Origin: Tachypleus tridentatus
Taxonomy: Eukaryota; Arthropoda; Merostomata; Xiphosura; Limulidae
NCBI RefSeq assembly: GCF_004210375.1
Contig: NC_134833.1
Location: forward strand, 144,638,127 to 144,702,126
Direction of reading: 5' to 3'
DNA: 64,000 nt
In this document: positions 22,466 to 33,930 of the stretch, in pieces
Position numbering within the stretch: position 1 is the first letter of the stretch
How the letters are laid out: each line of letters begins with the position of its first letter
Notes under the pieces: generated by a model
The model's database searches: none
Told to the model about the DNA's origin: nothing
Seen by the model: only the letters and a program-made list of their open reading frames with translations
Made by a program: the position numbers and the translations under genes

Positions 22466-23560
22466 TACACGTAAAAAATAAACTAATAACAGATTTTATC
22501 CAATTAAATATTTTAAATTTTTCCAAATCTTACACTTCCTTGATATAAACTGTCTTAAGATAATTATAGCTTTGAATGAAAGAATTGAAATTTCATCGTT
22601 TGCATATCTATTTTCTTTACTTTTCTATCATGTTTTTCTGAGATATAAAATATACACATCGACAACTCTAATACACAACATAAATATTATTGATTCTCAA
22701 TGATAGAATATAAACAATATTAGAGCGTGAAGAGAAACTATAACAATATTAAAACGCTTATCGAAACTCCAGCCTGGAACATCCCACTTCGTACCTGGAT
22801 ATGATAACAACTATACCGTATGTAAATGTAAACTTAGAATCATATTTCGTTTTTATAATTTTGTTTCTTTAGTAGTTTATGTGTTTTAAATGAGCGTAAA
22901 GCTACATCATGATCTATTTGTATCCTAAGCCTACAACATGTATTGAAACCATGTTTTTAGTATCAAAAGCCTTTCGTGTTTGCAAAGTGTCAAAACTGGA
23001 TATTATTGAAATTATGTTTATACTGCTAGTGCATAGTTTACAAACTGAGTGTTATTAAAATCATGTTTGATCTTTAGCAATTAAAGCAATGTTATTGAAA
23101 ACATATCTGATCTATAAACAGTTTAAAAAATTATTATTATTGAAACATACTTACTTTGAATCGTTCGTGATATGAAACACGATGAAAAGATATTTTGACT
23201 GACAAACACAGTACGGTTTCTTAGTTAATACATCAGAATAAAATAATATTGATAAAAATAACATTGTTGGCTAAAACGATCTAATTAAAATTACAGTTAG
23301 TATTTACATAATGTGTGATCTATTATAACCTGAATTACGTCATTTAGTTTTATGAAATAAGTTTACGCCAATATTAGTTTGTTTGTATGATAGCGTCAAT
23401 TATTCCTCGAATACAACATAATTTATCGATCTAACACATAACTGAAATAATGCGAAGCTTCAATATCTTCAACAAAAATGATTCAGCAAAGAAAACTCAG
23501 GCGAAGAGCATGGAAAATACTGTAAAATTCGTCAGAATATTTAATATCCATCGAAAGTAA
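22466..23560. other. 3' flank of the intact gene; no gene
   Basis: No coding frame is seen. At 22900-23110 degenerate tandem units (GTTATTGAAA...CATGTTTGATCT) match, inverted, the repeat at 17190-17460. This extends the copy 2/copy 3 cassette homology beyond the coding exon. Confidence 0.55.
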
Positions 23561-23593
23561 TATACTTAGCTTCAAGCATTAGTGTTAAAACTA

Positions 23594-23599
23594 TTTATT
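23594..23599 (-). promoter_or_regulatory. Candidate poly(A) signal
   Basis: AATAAA on the minus strand, about 145 bases after the stop codon of the intact gene. It is conserved at the same distance in copy 2. Confidence 0.5.
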
Positions 23600-23743
23600 G
23601 TGAACTGCAATACAAGCATCAGTTATCGAAAGCTTTGAAATAATAATAATAAAACAGTGAAAAAGTTATTATGCAAAAAATAATAGAAACCAAATAATAT
23701 TAATAACAGCACGAAGTAAATTGTTATCTTAAAATATTAAGAA

Positions 23744-24667
23744 CTAATTCACTTTTCTTAATGTTGTTAAAAGGACACCAACAAAAATTAAAACAGCGCC
23801 ACAAATACTGTACCAGGTGGCGATGGTATTTAATATGAAAATATCGAACAAAAAGGCTGTAATTATATTTAGAGTTTGAGCAACAGACACTGGTCCAGCA
23901 TTTTCCACTTGTAAGGCTATTGTGGTGAGGAGTTGATTCAGTGTCAAACAGATGCCAGAACTCACAACAAGAACACTGCTTTTACCACAAGATGATATTT
24001 TAGTTTCTTCGAACAAGAACAGTAGTAAAGTTCCCATAAGAAGGCTAACGGTAGACATCATGCCAGCCACAACTTGTGGTGGTGTTCTTTGAAGTTTACG
24101 GGCCATTGTATAGCAACAAGCTTTCAAAAGACACGCAGAAAATCCAATCGTAATTCCTTTCCACCGATTACCTACCTCTTGAATATCTTGAAAAGTTCCT
24201 ACGATAAACGTTGGTTTGATAATTAAAATAATGCCCGTCATCGTCAGCATTAAGACGAATACATTGTAAGCCCTACAAGGTTCTCTCAAAACCAAGTAAG
24301 CAAGCAAACTAATGAACACTGGAGAAGAGGAATAGATTGTGGAAGCATCCGCAAGAGGGAGCCAATGAATACAGTGTATCATCAGAACTTTTATAATTCC
24401 ACCAAATAAAGCTCTAAAAAACAAAATAGTTCTTTCTCCTTCTAATCCGAAGTAATTGGTTTTCGAATAAACAATAAAAACATTATAAATTCCCCACTGG
24501 ATAAGAGCTTGAGTTATCAGAATCTGGGCCGGACTAATTTCTGACACCAGCTTCAAATTCAGGATCGCCAGAGAATACATGAATCCTGATGTCATTCCCA
24601 AAATAATTCCAATTCCAGGAACAGTCTTGAACTTTTTAAAACTGAATATTTCGTCAGAAGTTTTCAT
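23744..24667 (-). CDS. SLC35G-like (EamA/DMT) membrane transporter, intact copy
   Basis: An uninterrupted exon of 307 codons from ATG. The in-frame GTG 6 bases upstream is not a credible eukaryotic start, and copies 2 and 4 also have this ATG. About ten hydrophobic segments can be counted, at residues near 15-37, 44-65, 77-98, 101-123, 128-149, 168-184, 193-213, 223-243, 253-273 and 281-301. They form two EamA-like halves. Family signatures include LADASTIYSSSPVFISLLAYLVLREP and, in the second half, ENAGPVSVAQTLNIITAF, shown here only in part. It resembles SLC35G1-type carriers, nucleotide-sugar-transporter relatives whose substrates are poorly defined; I infer an integral membrane carrier and no substrate. 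It is shorter than vertebrate SLC35G1, lacking the N-terminal tail. A conserved splice acceptor 27 bases upstream, with open frame between, means an extra 5' coding exon is possible. It is the only unbroken member here. Confidence 0.85.
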   Translation of the reverse strand: MKTSDEIFSFKKFKTVPGIGIILGMTSGFMYSLAILNLKLVSEISPAQILITQALIQWGIYNVFIVYSKTNYFGLEGERTILFFRALFGGIIKVLMIHCIHWLPLADASTIYSSSPVFISLLAYLVLREPCRAYNVFVLMLTMTGIILIIKPTFIVGTFQDIQEVGNRWKGITIGFSACLLKACCYTMARKLQRTPPQVVAGMMSTVSLLMGTLLLFLFEETKISSCGKSSVLVVSSGICLTLNQLLTTIALQVENAGPVSVAQTLNIITAFLFDIFILNTIATWYSICGAVLIFVGVLLTTLRKVN

Positions 24668-24694
24668 GTCCACAGTTGTATGTCGACAAAGATG

Positions 24695-24706
24695 CTGCGA
24701 ATAAAA
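24695..24706 (-). promoter_or_regulatory. Conserved 3' splice acceptor before intact exon
   Basis: The minus strand reads TTTTATTCGCAG immediately before the exon, identical to copy 2. Downstream codons CAT CTT TGT CGA CAT ACA ACT GTG GAC lead in frame to the ATG. Confidence 0.6.
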
Positions 24707-26756
24707 GTTAATGTCGTAATTTTTGTCTTGATTATCTCTTAAAACATCTTATTAATACTAAAAAGCATTAGATTTGTCAAATCTTATTTTAATAAATCTT
24801 TCTAAAACTGAAAAATGACTACTCTACAGATTGAACCAAATTCCTTTCTATAAACGAGTGTAATATGATCATCAGTTTGATAATATAAGCATATCATGTG
24901 TTACATTTCTATACATATATGTGTTTTAAACAATTTTTATCAATAGTTTCTAACCAAGATAAAGGTAATTCTAAAGACAAAACTAAGAACGTAACGTACA
25001 ATTTAACAAAGTTAATTATTAAACAGTCTTTTAAGATGAACGTAATGGCATAAGTTAAACACAAGATATTTTAAAATTCATAAAAGATAAATCGATTTAT
25101 TCATCAACGATTTTGTTGGCAGTTATTACAAAACATGTTTACAGAGGTTTGTCTAATTTAGGATATTTAACTTACTTCTAAACCCATATAACAAGTTAAC
25201 AATGAAACATGATCTATATAATTATAAAGTGTGATAACAATAGTTTTGAGATCTACATTAAGATTATTCTAAAAGGTGGTGCAGCTAATGTTGTAAAAAC
25301 AAAATAAATTTAAAGAAAAATGGAGTGTGTCATTACGTTAGTAGCTTGAACATCTTTCTTTGTTCCTTTGTTTTGAGAGGTTTTCTCCTTTAAATTAAAT
25401 ATTACTGGTTTAAGAGATGAGGAATATCTCTCTAATTGAATTAAATTATGAAGATGATATTCAAATATTATAAGAGAAATTTATTTATGTTGGAAATTTT
25501 TATTCAGTATAAAAACTAATTTCATGAAACATTTATAAAGGTTTTAAAAATCACAGTAGTTTCTTAGACGCCACATGATCTACTAGGCTTAATAAGTTTC
25601 ATCCATAACGTGGAACAAGAACAAAAACTGTCCATTTTGCTTTTTAGGTCCTAGTATGAACAAACTTAATAATATGACATTTCTGTAGAAATAAGTTACC
25701 AGATGATTAATTTAATGTAGGAGCTTGTCACGTAAATCATAGTGAAATATAATCATTTCATACTTTTTGTAAAAGTATTTTCCATAATGTGAAAGAAATT
25801 AATAATAACATTTTCAAACTAAGCTAATAGTGATTTTTTTCATTTAAACAGAAACATTCATACCTTCTCCTACTCTAAACCCTAACCACGAGAGTATGTT
25901 AAAAAATGGAATAAGAAAATTCTCAATTGTAGATCTATAGAAAAACTGTAGATCACAAAAAATAGTAATGAAAGGAAACAACTGACCAACTTCCTAACCG
26001 TCTGTGTCTTTAAAGGAATTCCAAGTTGAGGGGTCACGTAGTCGTTTGTTGAACAGTTTTTTTTTATTTCTCCAGCAACACAATGTTACAATGAAGAGGA
26101 CGCTTGAATAGGTCAAAACTAGTTTGTTAGATATGAAACTTTTGATACTTCGATCCGTTCAGTATTGTTTTATTCATTTATGACAGATAGGCTGCAGAGA
26201 AATTGTTTTTATCTCCCTGCCTTTCTTAACTAAGAAATGAAAAATATAAAGTCATATGAAACCAGGAGAGTTAAACGTATGAATAAAAATAAAAAATATA
26301 TCAACTAACCTGGTTCAGAGCTGTTTGTCGCACACTTTGGTAGCTTTAAACATAACTCGAATGTAAATGTTGAAATGAGTTCCACCAAACTCGTGCTGTT
26401 CAGATGAAGGTTATCATTGTACGTGTATAACTTTGAAACAGCAGTTGAAAACTGCGCAATTCACTGCCATGTTTTAGTGCTGAACGGGACTGTAAAGCTA
26501 AATAAATGATAACATACCTGAAGTTGCAAAAACAGTTGTGCTGTAGGTCGAAAAATGCCAGAAAAAATGCAACTGTGTGGTGTCTGTATTAGTCAGTTAC
26601 AATTTAATGGAGAATTGAAATTTTTTTGGATTCTCATAAAATGAGAGTTTAGTACCTGAATGGAGTAAAATAAGAAATTGAGGGAACAAGTTTTTCTAAT
26701 TCATCAATGGAACATAAAATACGCAGCAGATAATGATCCTTTTGTATTTTGTCTTT
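24707..26756 (-). repeat. Upstream region of the intact gene
   Basis: It is homologous, inverted, to 12455-14617. It should hold the intron, any 5' exon and the promoter. The stretch 26320-26640 is well conserved with 12660-13000 and 35110-35440 and is the best place to look for a first exon or promoter. I cannot identify a TATA box or initiator with confidence. Confidence 0.65.
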
Positions 26757-27950
26757 ATGGCAACCTCTAGATGTGGATTCCAGTACATGGTGAGGGCACT
26801 TCCCATAGGAAGTTCTGCTTCCTTCAGTTTACCACCTCTGGGTTTGCGTGGCGATCCCTGAAGAGGGAGGACAGGATCCTGGTGATTGAGGAGTCCAACC
26901 TTAAGACACCCATTTGGCCTTGGATTACTGTAAATGGGGAGCCTTGAGGTGCTCGCCCCGCGGTCACTCGGCTGGTCCACTTGGGCTAGGGTCAACCAAG
27001 TACCAGTGTTGGATGTTCTGAAAAGATGTTATGGACATTGTATATGATGCTGGTGTTTGGGTATAGTGCTCACGAAACCATGGCGTTGCTTTTATATCTT
27101 TTGTGGCATTGTTGTGCGTTTCCTCGTAGAACTTCATGGTAGATACGGTCAGTGGGCATCAAAACATTCTTTTTCTCATTACGGATTCCCCAAATAAAAA
27201 ATTAAATAAAATAGTGAAAAACAGACCATTGGCAAACGACCACATTTTGAAGATTCTGAGCAGCAAACTTCAACTTCTTCATCATCTGTAACTCATTTAC
27301 TGATATTACATCCTTTACAGACAAATCTTTAGGGCCGATTTCTCTTTTTTAATTTAGAAAGGACTAGAGGAACTTGCTCGTTCTCCTAAGTCAGTCAAAA
27401 AGCTTAGTTCTGGTGACAAATTGGTGGAAACATCCTAAACACAGTGAACACCTCTTACATTCGTTCCACTGCTACAATGAGAGTTCAGACGGATCTCTCT
27501 GTGCCTCCAAAAGAACCTCAAACCATGTTAAAAGTCTTTCGACCTGCATGATTAAGAAAGCTGATGAATCAACGTGAACACCCACCTCTTTCCTTACCAT
27601 CAATCCCAACAAATCTCAAGATCCACTTCCTTTGGTTCCGAGAACGGGCATTTTTCTCCAGTTCATCTTCTTCTCCGGCACCGATATGCAAAACGATCAT
27701 TTGTTCACACCCTCAGTCGCTGAAATCTTTTTTCTAACGACAGTAACCTGCCCAATCGACCCAGTCAGGATCCATGGAGGTCCATAAACCTCCTTCGAGT
27801 AAAGAAAGTAAAGAAAATAGATGTGATCGAAAACAAAAGAGCTATTCACTCAATTGGCCTACATATAAATAAAAAATGGTCACTTTTTATGCAGTGAAAC
27901 TTTCGAGGTTTACGTTGTAATCTGGATGACATCAAAGCACTGATTCCTTC

Positions 27951-28330
27951 TTGCCATCCTATATTTTTTCCTCGCAGGAAACATTTTTCAAACATGCTGA
28001 TACAATCACCTTTTGGTTGTTTTCTTTGTACATAAATGGACATGTGCATGGAGAGGTGGCACTGTTGGTCGATCAGCATGTACCCACCCTACCTTTTCCA
28101 CTCAACACACCCTTGGTGGCCGTTGTCATCCATGTTTCCTTGGGAAGTACCATCATTGTTTCTTCTCTGTAGCTGTATCTTTGAGAGCCCTTTGATCAAT
28201 CAGACCTTGATGCTCTCGCTGAAAAGTTGTCGTTTCTCTTTTTAATCCAGAAAGATTTTAATAGGCATAATCCTCTCTGGGGTGGTTCTGATATTCATGG
28301 GAGGGGTTGCTCCTTAAAGTGTATATTTTG
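27951..28330 (+). pseudogene. Jockey LINE endonuclease domain relic
   Basis: The frame contains GEVALLVDQHVPTLPFPLN and VVIHVSLGSTIIVSSL. After a frameshift comes QKDFNRHNPLWGGSD, matching the family's GDFNGHNPLWGG, which contains a catalytic D and N and a substrate-contact region. The DFN signature keeps its D and N. The reading frame is broken after VSSL. Confidence 0.8.
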
Positions 28331-29299
28331 AGATCACAAACTTTTTTATCATCGGTACTGATTCTTATACTTATTTTCATACACCTAGTTAGTCTTTTAC
28401 TGTTACTGATATCTTAGTCTGCTCCCTTTAACTATTCTCCCACTTTTCATGGAGGGTTAACAGTAACCCGCAAGGCAGTGATCATTTTATTATCATTTTG
28501 AGAGAGACTGGCCGTAATCGATGCCACCCGACCCGCGTGCCCCAGTGGAAGCTGGATCAAGCCAACTGGTCCTCTTTCACTGCTCTCATAGAACTTGATC
28601 CTTCCATCATATGCAAGCCATCGATAGACGATTGCGTGACTGACGGTATAATACAAGCAGCTTCTTAAGGTATTCCTTAAACCTCTACACGTTTTCCACG
28701 ATATCCTCCTCCGTCGTGGAATCCTGTCTGCCACATGGAACGGAAGGCTTATAAACAAACCAGGTATACCTTTTGTAGGTGTTCCACACTCTCGAAACAC
28801 ATCGCTTTTTAGCGGGCCCTTGCACATACTTGGCATCTAAGGTGTCGAAACCAGAAGAAATCTTGGATTAAATTCATAGTTAGCATCTCGTCTACCAGCA
28901 GTTGCTGGTAATTCGAAAGGACAGTGGGCAATACAATTCTGTCCCCCTTTCGATCTTACTCTCTGATGGCCCAGAAGTAGTTGATGCCCGGAGCATCGCC
29001 GATTCTCACAGCGAAAGCTTTTTCTGGGTATTTTCCACTGCTGCATCTTCCTTCACCTTCTTAGCTATCAAGACTCAAACGGAGATATAACCTCTTTCCT
29101 TTTGTGTTGATTGTGTCTGTGGATGTAATCGCACCTTTACACTGGTGGAACTCAAACTGGTTCTTTATTAGTTTGGTAGTACATTGGTCAGACATGATGA
29201 TATACACCATGAGATACTGCATCATCTCTCGACTGCTTCTCTTAATATTCTTCTGATTGTTTTTTAACCTTATTTGGCAGGCGAATGATTTTCCTGACA

Positions 29300-29900
29300 C
29301 ATGGCGCTAGGTCATTTTACTACTTTTCTCTAAACCTGGGAAGGATCCTAAGATTCCTTCACACTACCGTCCAGTTGCTTTGAGGAGCTGTCTTTGTAAG
29401 ACCTTATAGAGGACAGTTAATACTCATCTTTGTTGGTTCCTCGAACAAACAACTTCCTCTTCTTACCAGTTATTTTCTACAGTAACTTTGAGTCCCTCGG
29501 GGCTGTGTTTTGAATGTCACATTTTTCAGTATAAAAATTAATGCCATCACTGGACAAGTCCCTCTTGCTGTTGCAAACAAGATCTATGTCGACAACATCC
29601 ACATCTCGTGTCAGTCGTCGAACATGAGGTTTATTGAGCAGCAGTTACATAATGCTCTCAATCTTTTACTGAAGTGGACCACAGCAAATGGTTTTTTACT
29701 CCTTTCTCTCTAAATCCGTTTGCATACACTTTTGATGCCAACGGGGTTTTCAGTTAGACTCTGAACTCTGTATCTGTGAAGTTGTGCTACCCGTGGTCCC
29801 TGAGACAAAGTTCTTGGGGCTTATCTTTGACTGTAATCGAAAGGTTATACCACATACCAAGCAGCTACTAGTCAAATGTACAAGAGCTCTGAACATTCTT
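29300..29900 (+). pseudogene. Jockey LINE reverse transcriptase relic, YVDN active site
   Basis: The RT block PGKDPKIPSHYRPVALRS occurs at about 29340. FSIKINAITGQVPLAVANK, then IYVDNIHISCQSSNM, follow at 29520-29640. The catalytic motif is YVDN where active Jockey elements have YVDD, so one metal-binding aspartate is replaced by Asn. The intervening sequence (about 29390-29520) is shortened compared with full RTs. LLLKWTTANGF and PETKFLGLIFD follow. Confidence 0.85.
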
Positions 29901-30439
29901 CGTCTCATCTCTTACACCACTTGGGGATGCGGATCAACGTTCTATTCTAAAGATATATCGTGTTCTTATTCGATCAAAACTAGGCTAGAAGTCACTGGTT
30001 TATATCTCTGCCAAGACCTCGACTCTCAAGATGCTGGACCCCATTCATCATCAGGGGCATTCCGCACTACCCAATTCAGAGCTCATATATAGAGTCTCAT
30101 GAACTTTCTCTCCGCCTTCGCCGTTTGCAACTGTTTTTAGTGTATGCTTCGAAACTTTGTTCCTTACCACAGCATCTCACCTGGGGTTGTGTTTTCCTTC
30201 CTCAGTTGCTCATGCATTTCCAGAAGAGACGATCTGCCATTTTGGTATTCGTATTCAGGCACATTTGGATGAATTGGGTCTGTCGTTGGATAACATTGTT
30301 ATATCCACTGGTAAGCCCTTCCCACCATAGCTTCTAACAGTCCCCAAATGTGACCTATCTTTAAATTATCTGAGAAAAGCAGACGCTCTCGACTGAAAAT
30401 ACTGTCTGTTATTTGCTGAACATCTTTCGGACCACCCTT

Positions 30440-30783
30440 CCTATCCTCTTTATACAGATGAGTCAAAATCAGGTGACTGTGTGGGCTCTGCCATGGTTTG
30501 TTGTGGTTCGGTATTTCCATGCAGAATCCCCTATACAACTTCTGTGTTCACTGCTGAGCTGTTCGCTATTTCTCTTGCCCTGGAGCACCTAGAAGCTAAG
30601 CAGTACTCATATTGTAGTATTTATACTGACCCGCTTAGTTCTCTACTTATCCTAGAGTCGCTTCACTTTAGTTCATACACTGTTCTCGCCGATATTCAAA
30701 ACCGACTGGCCTATTTCTCTTTAACATCTACTTCTATCCAGTTCTTCTGGATACCAGGCCACTTTAGTATTGGCGCAAAATAG
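30440..30783 (+). pseudogene. Jockey LINE RNase H domain relic
   Basis: It reads YTDESKSGDCVGSAMVCC, then TSVFTAELFAISLALEHLE, IYTDPLSSLLILESL and FFWIPGHFSIGAK. These carry the RNase H acidic residues (the D of YTD, the E of AEL, the D of IYTD). Family form is YTDGSK and GNE.AD; here the last aspartate block is lost at a stop after GAK. Confidence 0.85.
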
Positions 30784-31195
30784 CTCGTCAAAACCGCAGC
30801 TAAATGTGTCTGCTCTGTCGCTATCAATGCTGTTTTTGTTCCATACATGAACTACGGTCCTGTGTTCAAGCCTCGGCTCCGTGTCAGTTGGAAGTGGAAA
30901 ACGTGAAAACAATCTTTTTTAGATAGAACCCTCTATTGGACTTTGACAGTCTTGTTTCCGTAACGATCAGAAAGTGGACGTTGTCTTAAATAGATAACGC
31001 ATGGGCCACAGTTTGTAACTCATTGTTCTTTTATCTGGGACTGATGCACCAATGTGTAGTGTGTGTAAACGCTCAGGTCACAATAAGCCATATATTACTG
31101 TCGTGCCGTCGTTATGACTCTCATTAAAGACACCATTTAAAACATGTTTTGCCCTAAGGTTTATCCCTGACGATGGATAATGCAATGTGTACTTA

Positions 31196-31544
31196 GATAA
31201 TTTTGATGTTGAATCGATGTCTACATATATACTTTGGGAAGAGACCATAAATTCGGCGCCATTTTGATTTTCAATAATGTGGCCATTTTAAAACGCCTTT
31301 CTCTGAAATTAATGAACATTGGAGTTAAAGAGTCCTACTTTGTTCATGATGACAAATTACATCATAAGATTTATGGTGTCTACATGGGTTCTAGCTTATG
31401 GACATTTTTGACAATTGCATGATGTGTAAAAATACAATAAATAGGAAACTATTTCAACCTCTTTACTGTAAGATATGGTGATAACACGTTTGTTATCTTT
31501 GAGAACTCTCATGAAGCTTCGTAATTTCTTTAACATTTCAACAA
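31196..31544. other. No gene seen
   Basis: No conserved domain is recognised. The 62-residue frame at 31234-31422 is unremarkable. Confidence 0.5.
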
Positions 31545-32255
31545 CAAACATATCAGAATAGAGAGCTTTGGTTCCTGTTTCTCCTTATGATAATAACCTA
31601 TTCAACCTGGTAGATCACGTGTTGTAGAAGAAATTAATGTACTTTTAAAATCCTTTCAAAATATTTTACGAAATTATCTTTTTATCCAGAATGACATTTT
31701 TCAAGGTAAGTCAATCATCTTTTAAAACACGTGAAATATTAAGCAACAAAACCTAATTTAAAGAATAAATCCTGTGAAAACTGAGTGCCAAATACAGTTG
31801 ATCAAGCTACTTGCGCAGATAACCCTCGAGTAGCTTTGCGCGAAATTGAAAACAAATCAAGCTACTTATGTTATGAAACACTGCATCTTTCTTTATAGCT
31901 AGTTGATTTTTCCAATATTCAATTGAATACCGTTTAAAATAATTTCTAACGTGGTTCTTATCAACTTTATTATTATGCAGATGATTTTACAATTTTAACT
32001 TTGTGTATTGGTTTAGAACTACGTTAAATATCCTAAACTGGACGAACATATGTCGATATTTTACGAATTATGTCCGATAACATTATTAATGGATAAATGC
32101 ATTTTAACATTTATGAACATGTGGTTTAAGTTACGTTCATCTAATCAAACAATCATAACAATCGTTAATTTGCAAATTCTATTTGTATATTTAACTTTAT
32201 TTTGGTCGGAAATTATTATTTAAAATATAAAATCTTGGTTTAAAACATATGTACA
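31545..32255 (+). repeat. Orphan upstream fragment of a transporter cassette
   Basis: It is colinear with 13700-14400 (for example CCTGGTAGATCACGTG, and TAAGTTACGTT near the right end). It stops abruptly at about 32255, before any coding exon. It holds a tiny SINE insertion at 31813-31855. Confidence 0.75.
31813..31855 (+). mobile_element. 43-bp SINE-A tail insertion with 12-bp duplication
   Basis: It consists only of the shared 3' module (GCGCAGATAACCCTCGAGTA, then GCTTTGCGCGAAATT) and a short A-rich tail. It is bracketed by perfect ATCAAGCTACTT repeats at 31801-31812 and 31856-31867. The uninterrupted site is seen at 14025-14036 and 57534-57545. This is an extreme 5'-truncated retrotransposition event. 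Confidence 0.9.
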
Positions 32256-33029
32256 GGTGTAAAATAAATAAAATATTATCACCTGTAATTTCAGAAAGTG
32301 TACGACTGAATGAATGGCTTGGTTTAAGTGGTGGAATATTAGTTCTGTTAGATACTCCTAAGTGCTCACAAACTCTAGTATTTAAATGGAGATTTGTTTT
32401 GTCAATGTACGTAACACTATATGTATATTTATTTATAGATGAGCTATCTAACGAAGATTACAAGCTATTTTCTAAACAACAAATTTCAACCATAAGCCAA
32501 CGCACACACCATCATCACTAAATTTCTCGTTTTTACCTCCAATCCTTTTACGAGCTCTCAAACTATACTAATTAAAAAACAAATATACACCCTTACCCTC
32601 ATCTGCATATACAGACACATTTTCAAAATGTGACAGAAAGGTGAAGGAAATTTATTTAACAGCTTCAGAAAATATGCAGTTATCTTGTTCATACTTGTTT
32701 TAATCCGTCAATTCTTAAAGATAAGTAATGCTCATTAAGCCTTAATTAAATAAAACTAATGAAGAAAAAACATTTTATAATCATTAAATATAAGCCTTTC
32801 AGTCCACAAGGAGTTAGTCCCGATTCTAACATTTTGTTTCGCAAAAAAATCCTTACTGTTAATGTTTACGTTTTTACCAAAATTTTTATACATTCTTTTG
32901 GATTTATAATTCACTGTTTCGCCAAATTTTTTAAACCTTTAAGTTTTATATAATATTATATTATATTTATATTTTATATAATATTAGTGAATTTAAACTT
33001 TTTTTAAAGTTCTCGTGCTTTTCTTTAAT
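32256..33029. other. No gene; weak repeat relation to 55.1 kb
   Basis: 32300-32400 resembles 55110-55190 (TTCTGTTAGATACTCCTAA). An AT-only, partly palindromic stretch lies at about 32945-32990. Nothing coding is recognised. Confidence 0.5.
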
Positions 33030-33930
33030 TTTGTTTATTATCTATCATAATGAGGAATATACATATATTTATTATAGACAAAACTTTTTACACGAATGAC
33101 CCTAATGTCCACTTATAAATAATTTTTCGAAATACATAAATATCAATAACATGCGGGTGTCACTTGGAAGGAATGATCCCAGTTTGTTCTGGGCAGGAAT
33201 TTAGGTTACAAGCTTTAGTTTCTTTTCACCTCGCTAGGTGATTTAAGTTTAATTATTACCGAAAAAATATTTTTTTATGATTATTACTATACCATAAGCA
33301 CATACAAATAAAAACTTCTATTAACCCTTTTACTTGGTAATTAATTTTCAGGCTGATCCCCAAAAGTACCATAAAATAAAAATATGACTTGGACCTTTTG
33401 TATTAGTAATTGATGTCAGAATTTGTTGACTAGTATAACACATTAGATTATGATATACAATGATGCTGTTAGAAATGTTTTTTCTCACTATATACACTTT
33501 CATTTATCAATAATTAAACATAAAATAAACTATAATTTACTGTGGACTATCAACTTTTTCCATATAAATATTAAACTCAGTCATTTTTATGGCGTCAAAG
33601 AAAGTTAACAGCTGATGATGATACGTTACGTGTTTAGACAGATTGTGGTAATTAAATAAGTGTGTTTGAAACGAAGAGAAATTTTAAAAATATCTTGTTT
33701 ATTGGACTTGTTTCTATGTTTTATTCTAAGTGCAATACAACGTGTTAAAACGAAAAGCCATATCGCATGTTAATAGAAGTTTGTTGTCTTTAAAACCTCT
33801 ACAGTTCAGGCACAACCATTTCTATTCTAGAACTGCTGTGTTGAGGGAGAGCAACAATATGGACTTACCTTGCCAAGTTTAGCTCAACATGCCTTACATT
33901 CTTTAAATCGTGTTTATATATTTTATTTAT
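33030..33930 (+). repeat. Repeat R3, direct copy
   Basis: It is the reverse complement of 19440-20300. Parts recur at 37790-38290 and 55850-56300 (all contain CTCAGTCATTTTTATG.CGT and ACGTGTTTAG-like phrases). It sits directly upstream of LINE RT sequence. Confidence 0.75.

Larger units (their letters stand above)
26757..31195 (+). mobile_element. Jockey-clade LINE, nearly complete but decayed
   Basis: A 4.4-kb non-LTR retrotransposon on the plus strand. It has a GC-richer 5' part (26760-27130), then a gag-like ORF1 piece at about 27360-27560 (ELARSPKSVKKLSSGD). The order continues with an apurinic-type endonuclease, RT and RNase H, then a CSVCKRSG...-type zinc knuckle at about 31045. Domain order and motifs are typical of Jockey-type elements with an RNase H domain. 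Every domain has stops or frameshifts, so it cannot move. The left edge abuts the upstream cassette of the intact gene. Long minus-strand open frames within it are shadows. Confidence 0.85.

Noticed and set aside
26696..26995. 99-codon minus-strand open frame
   Set aside because: It is antisense to the GC-richer 5' part of a plus-strand Jockey LINE and runs past the element boundary.
28447..29300. Three consecutive minus-strand open frames
   Set aside because: They lie opposite the endonuclease-to-RT part of the same LINE; plus-strand translation gives the recognisable motifs.
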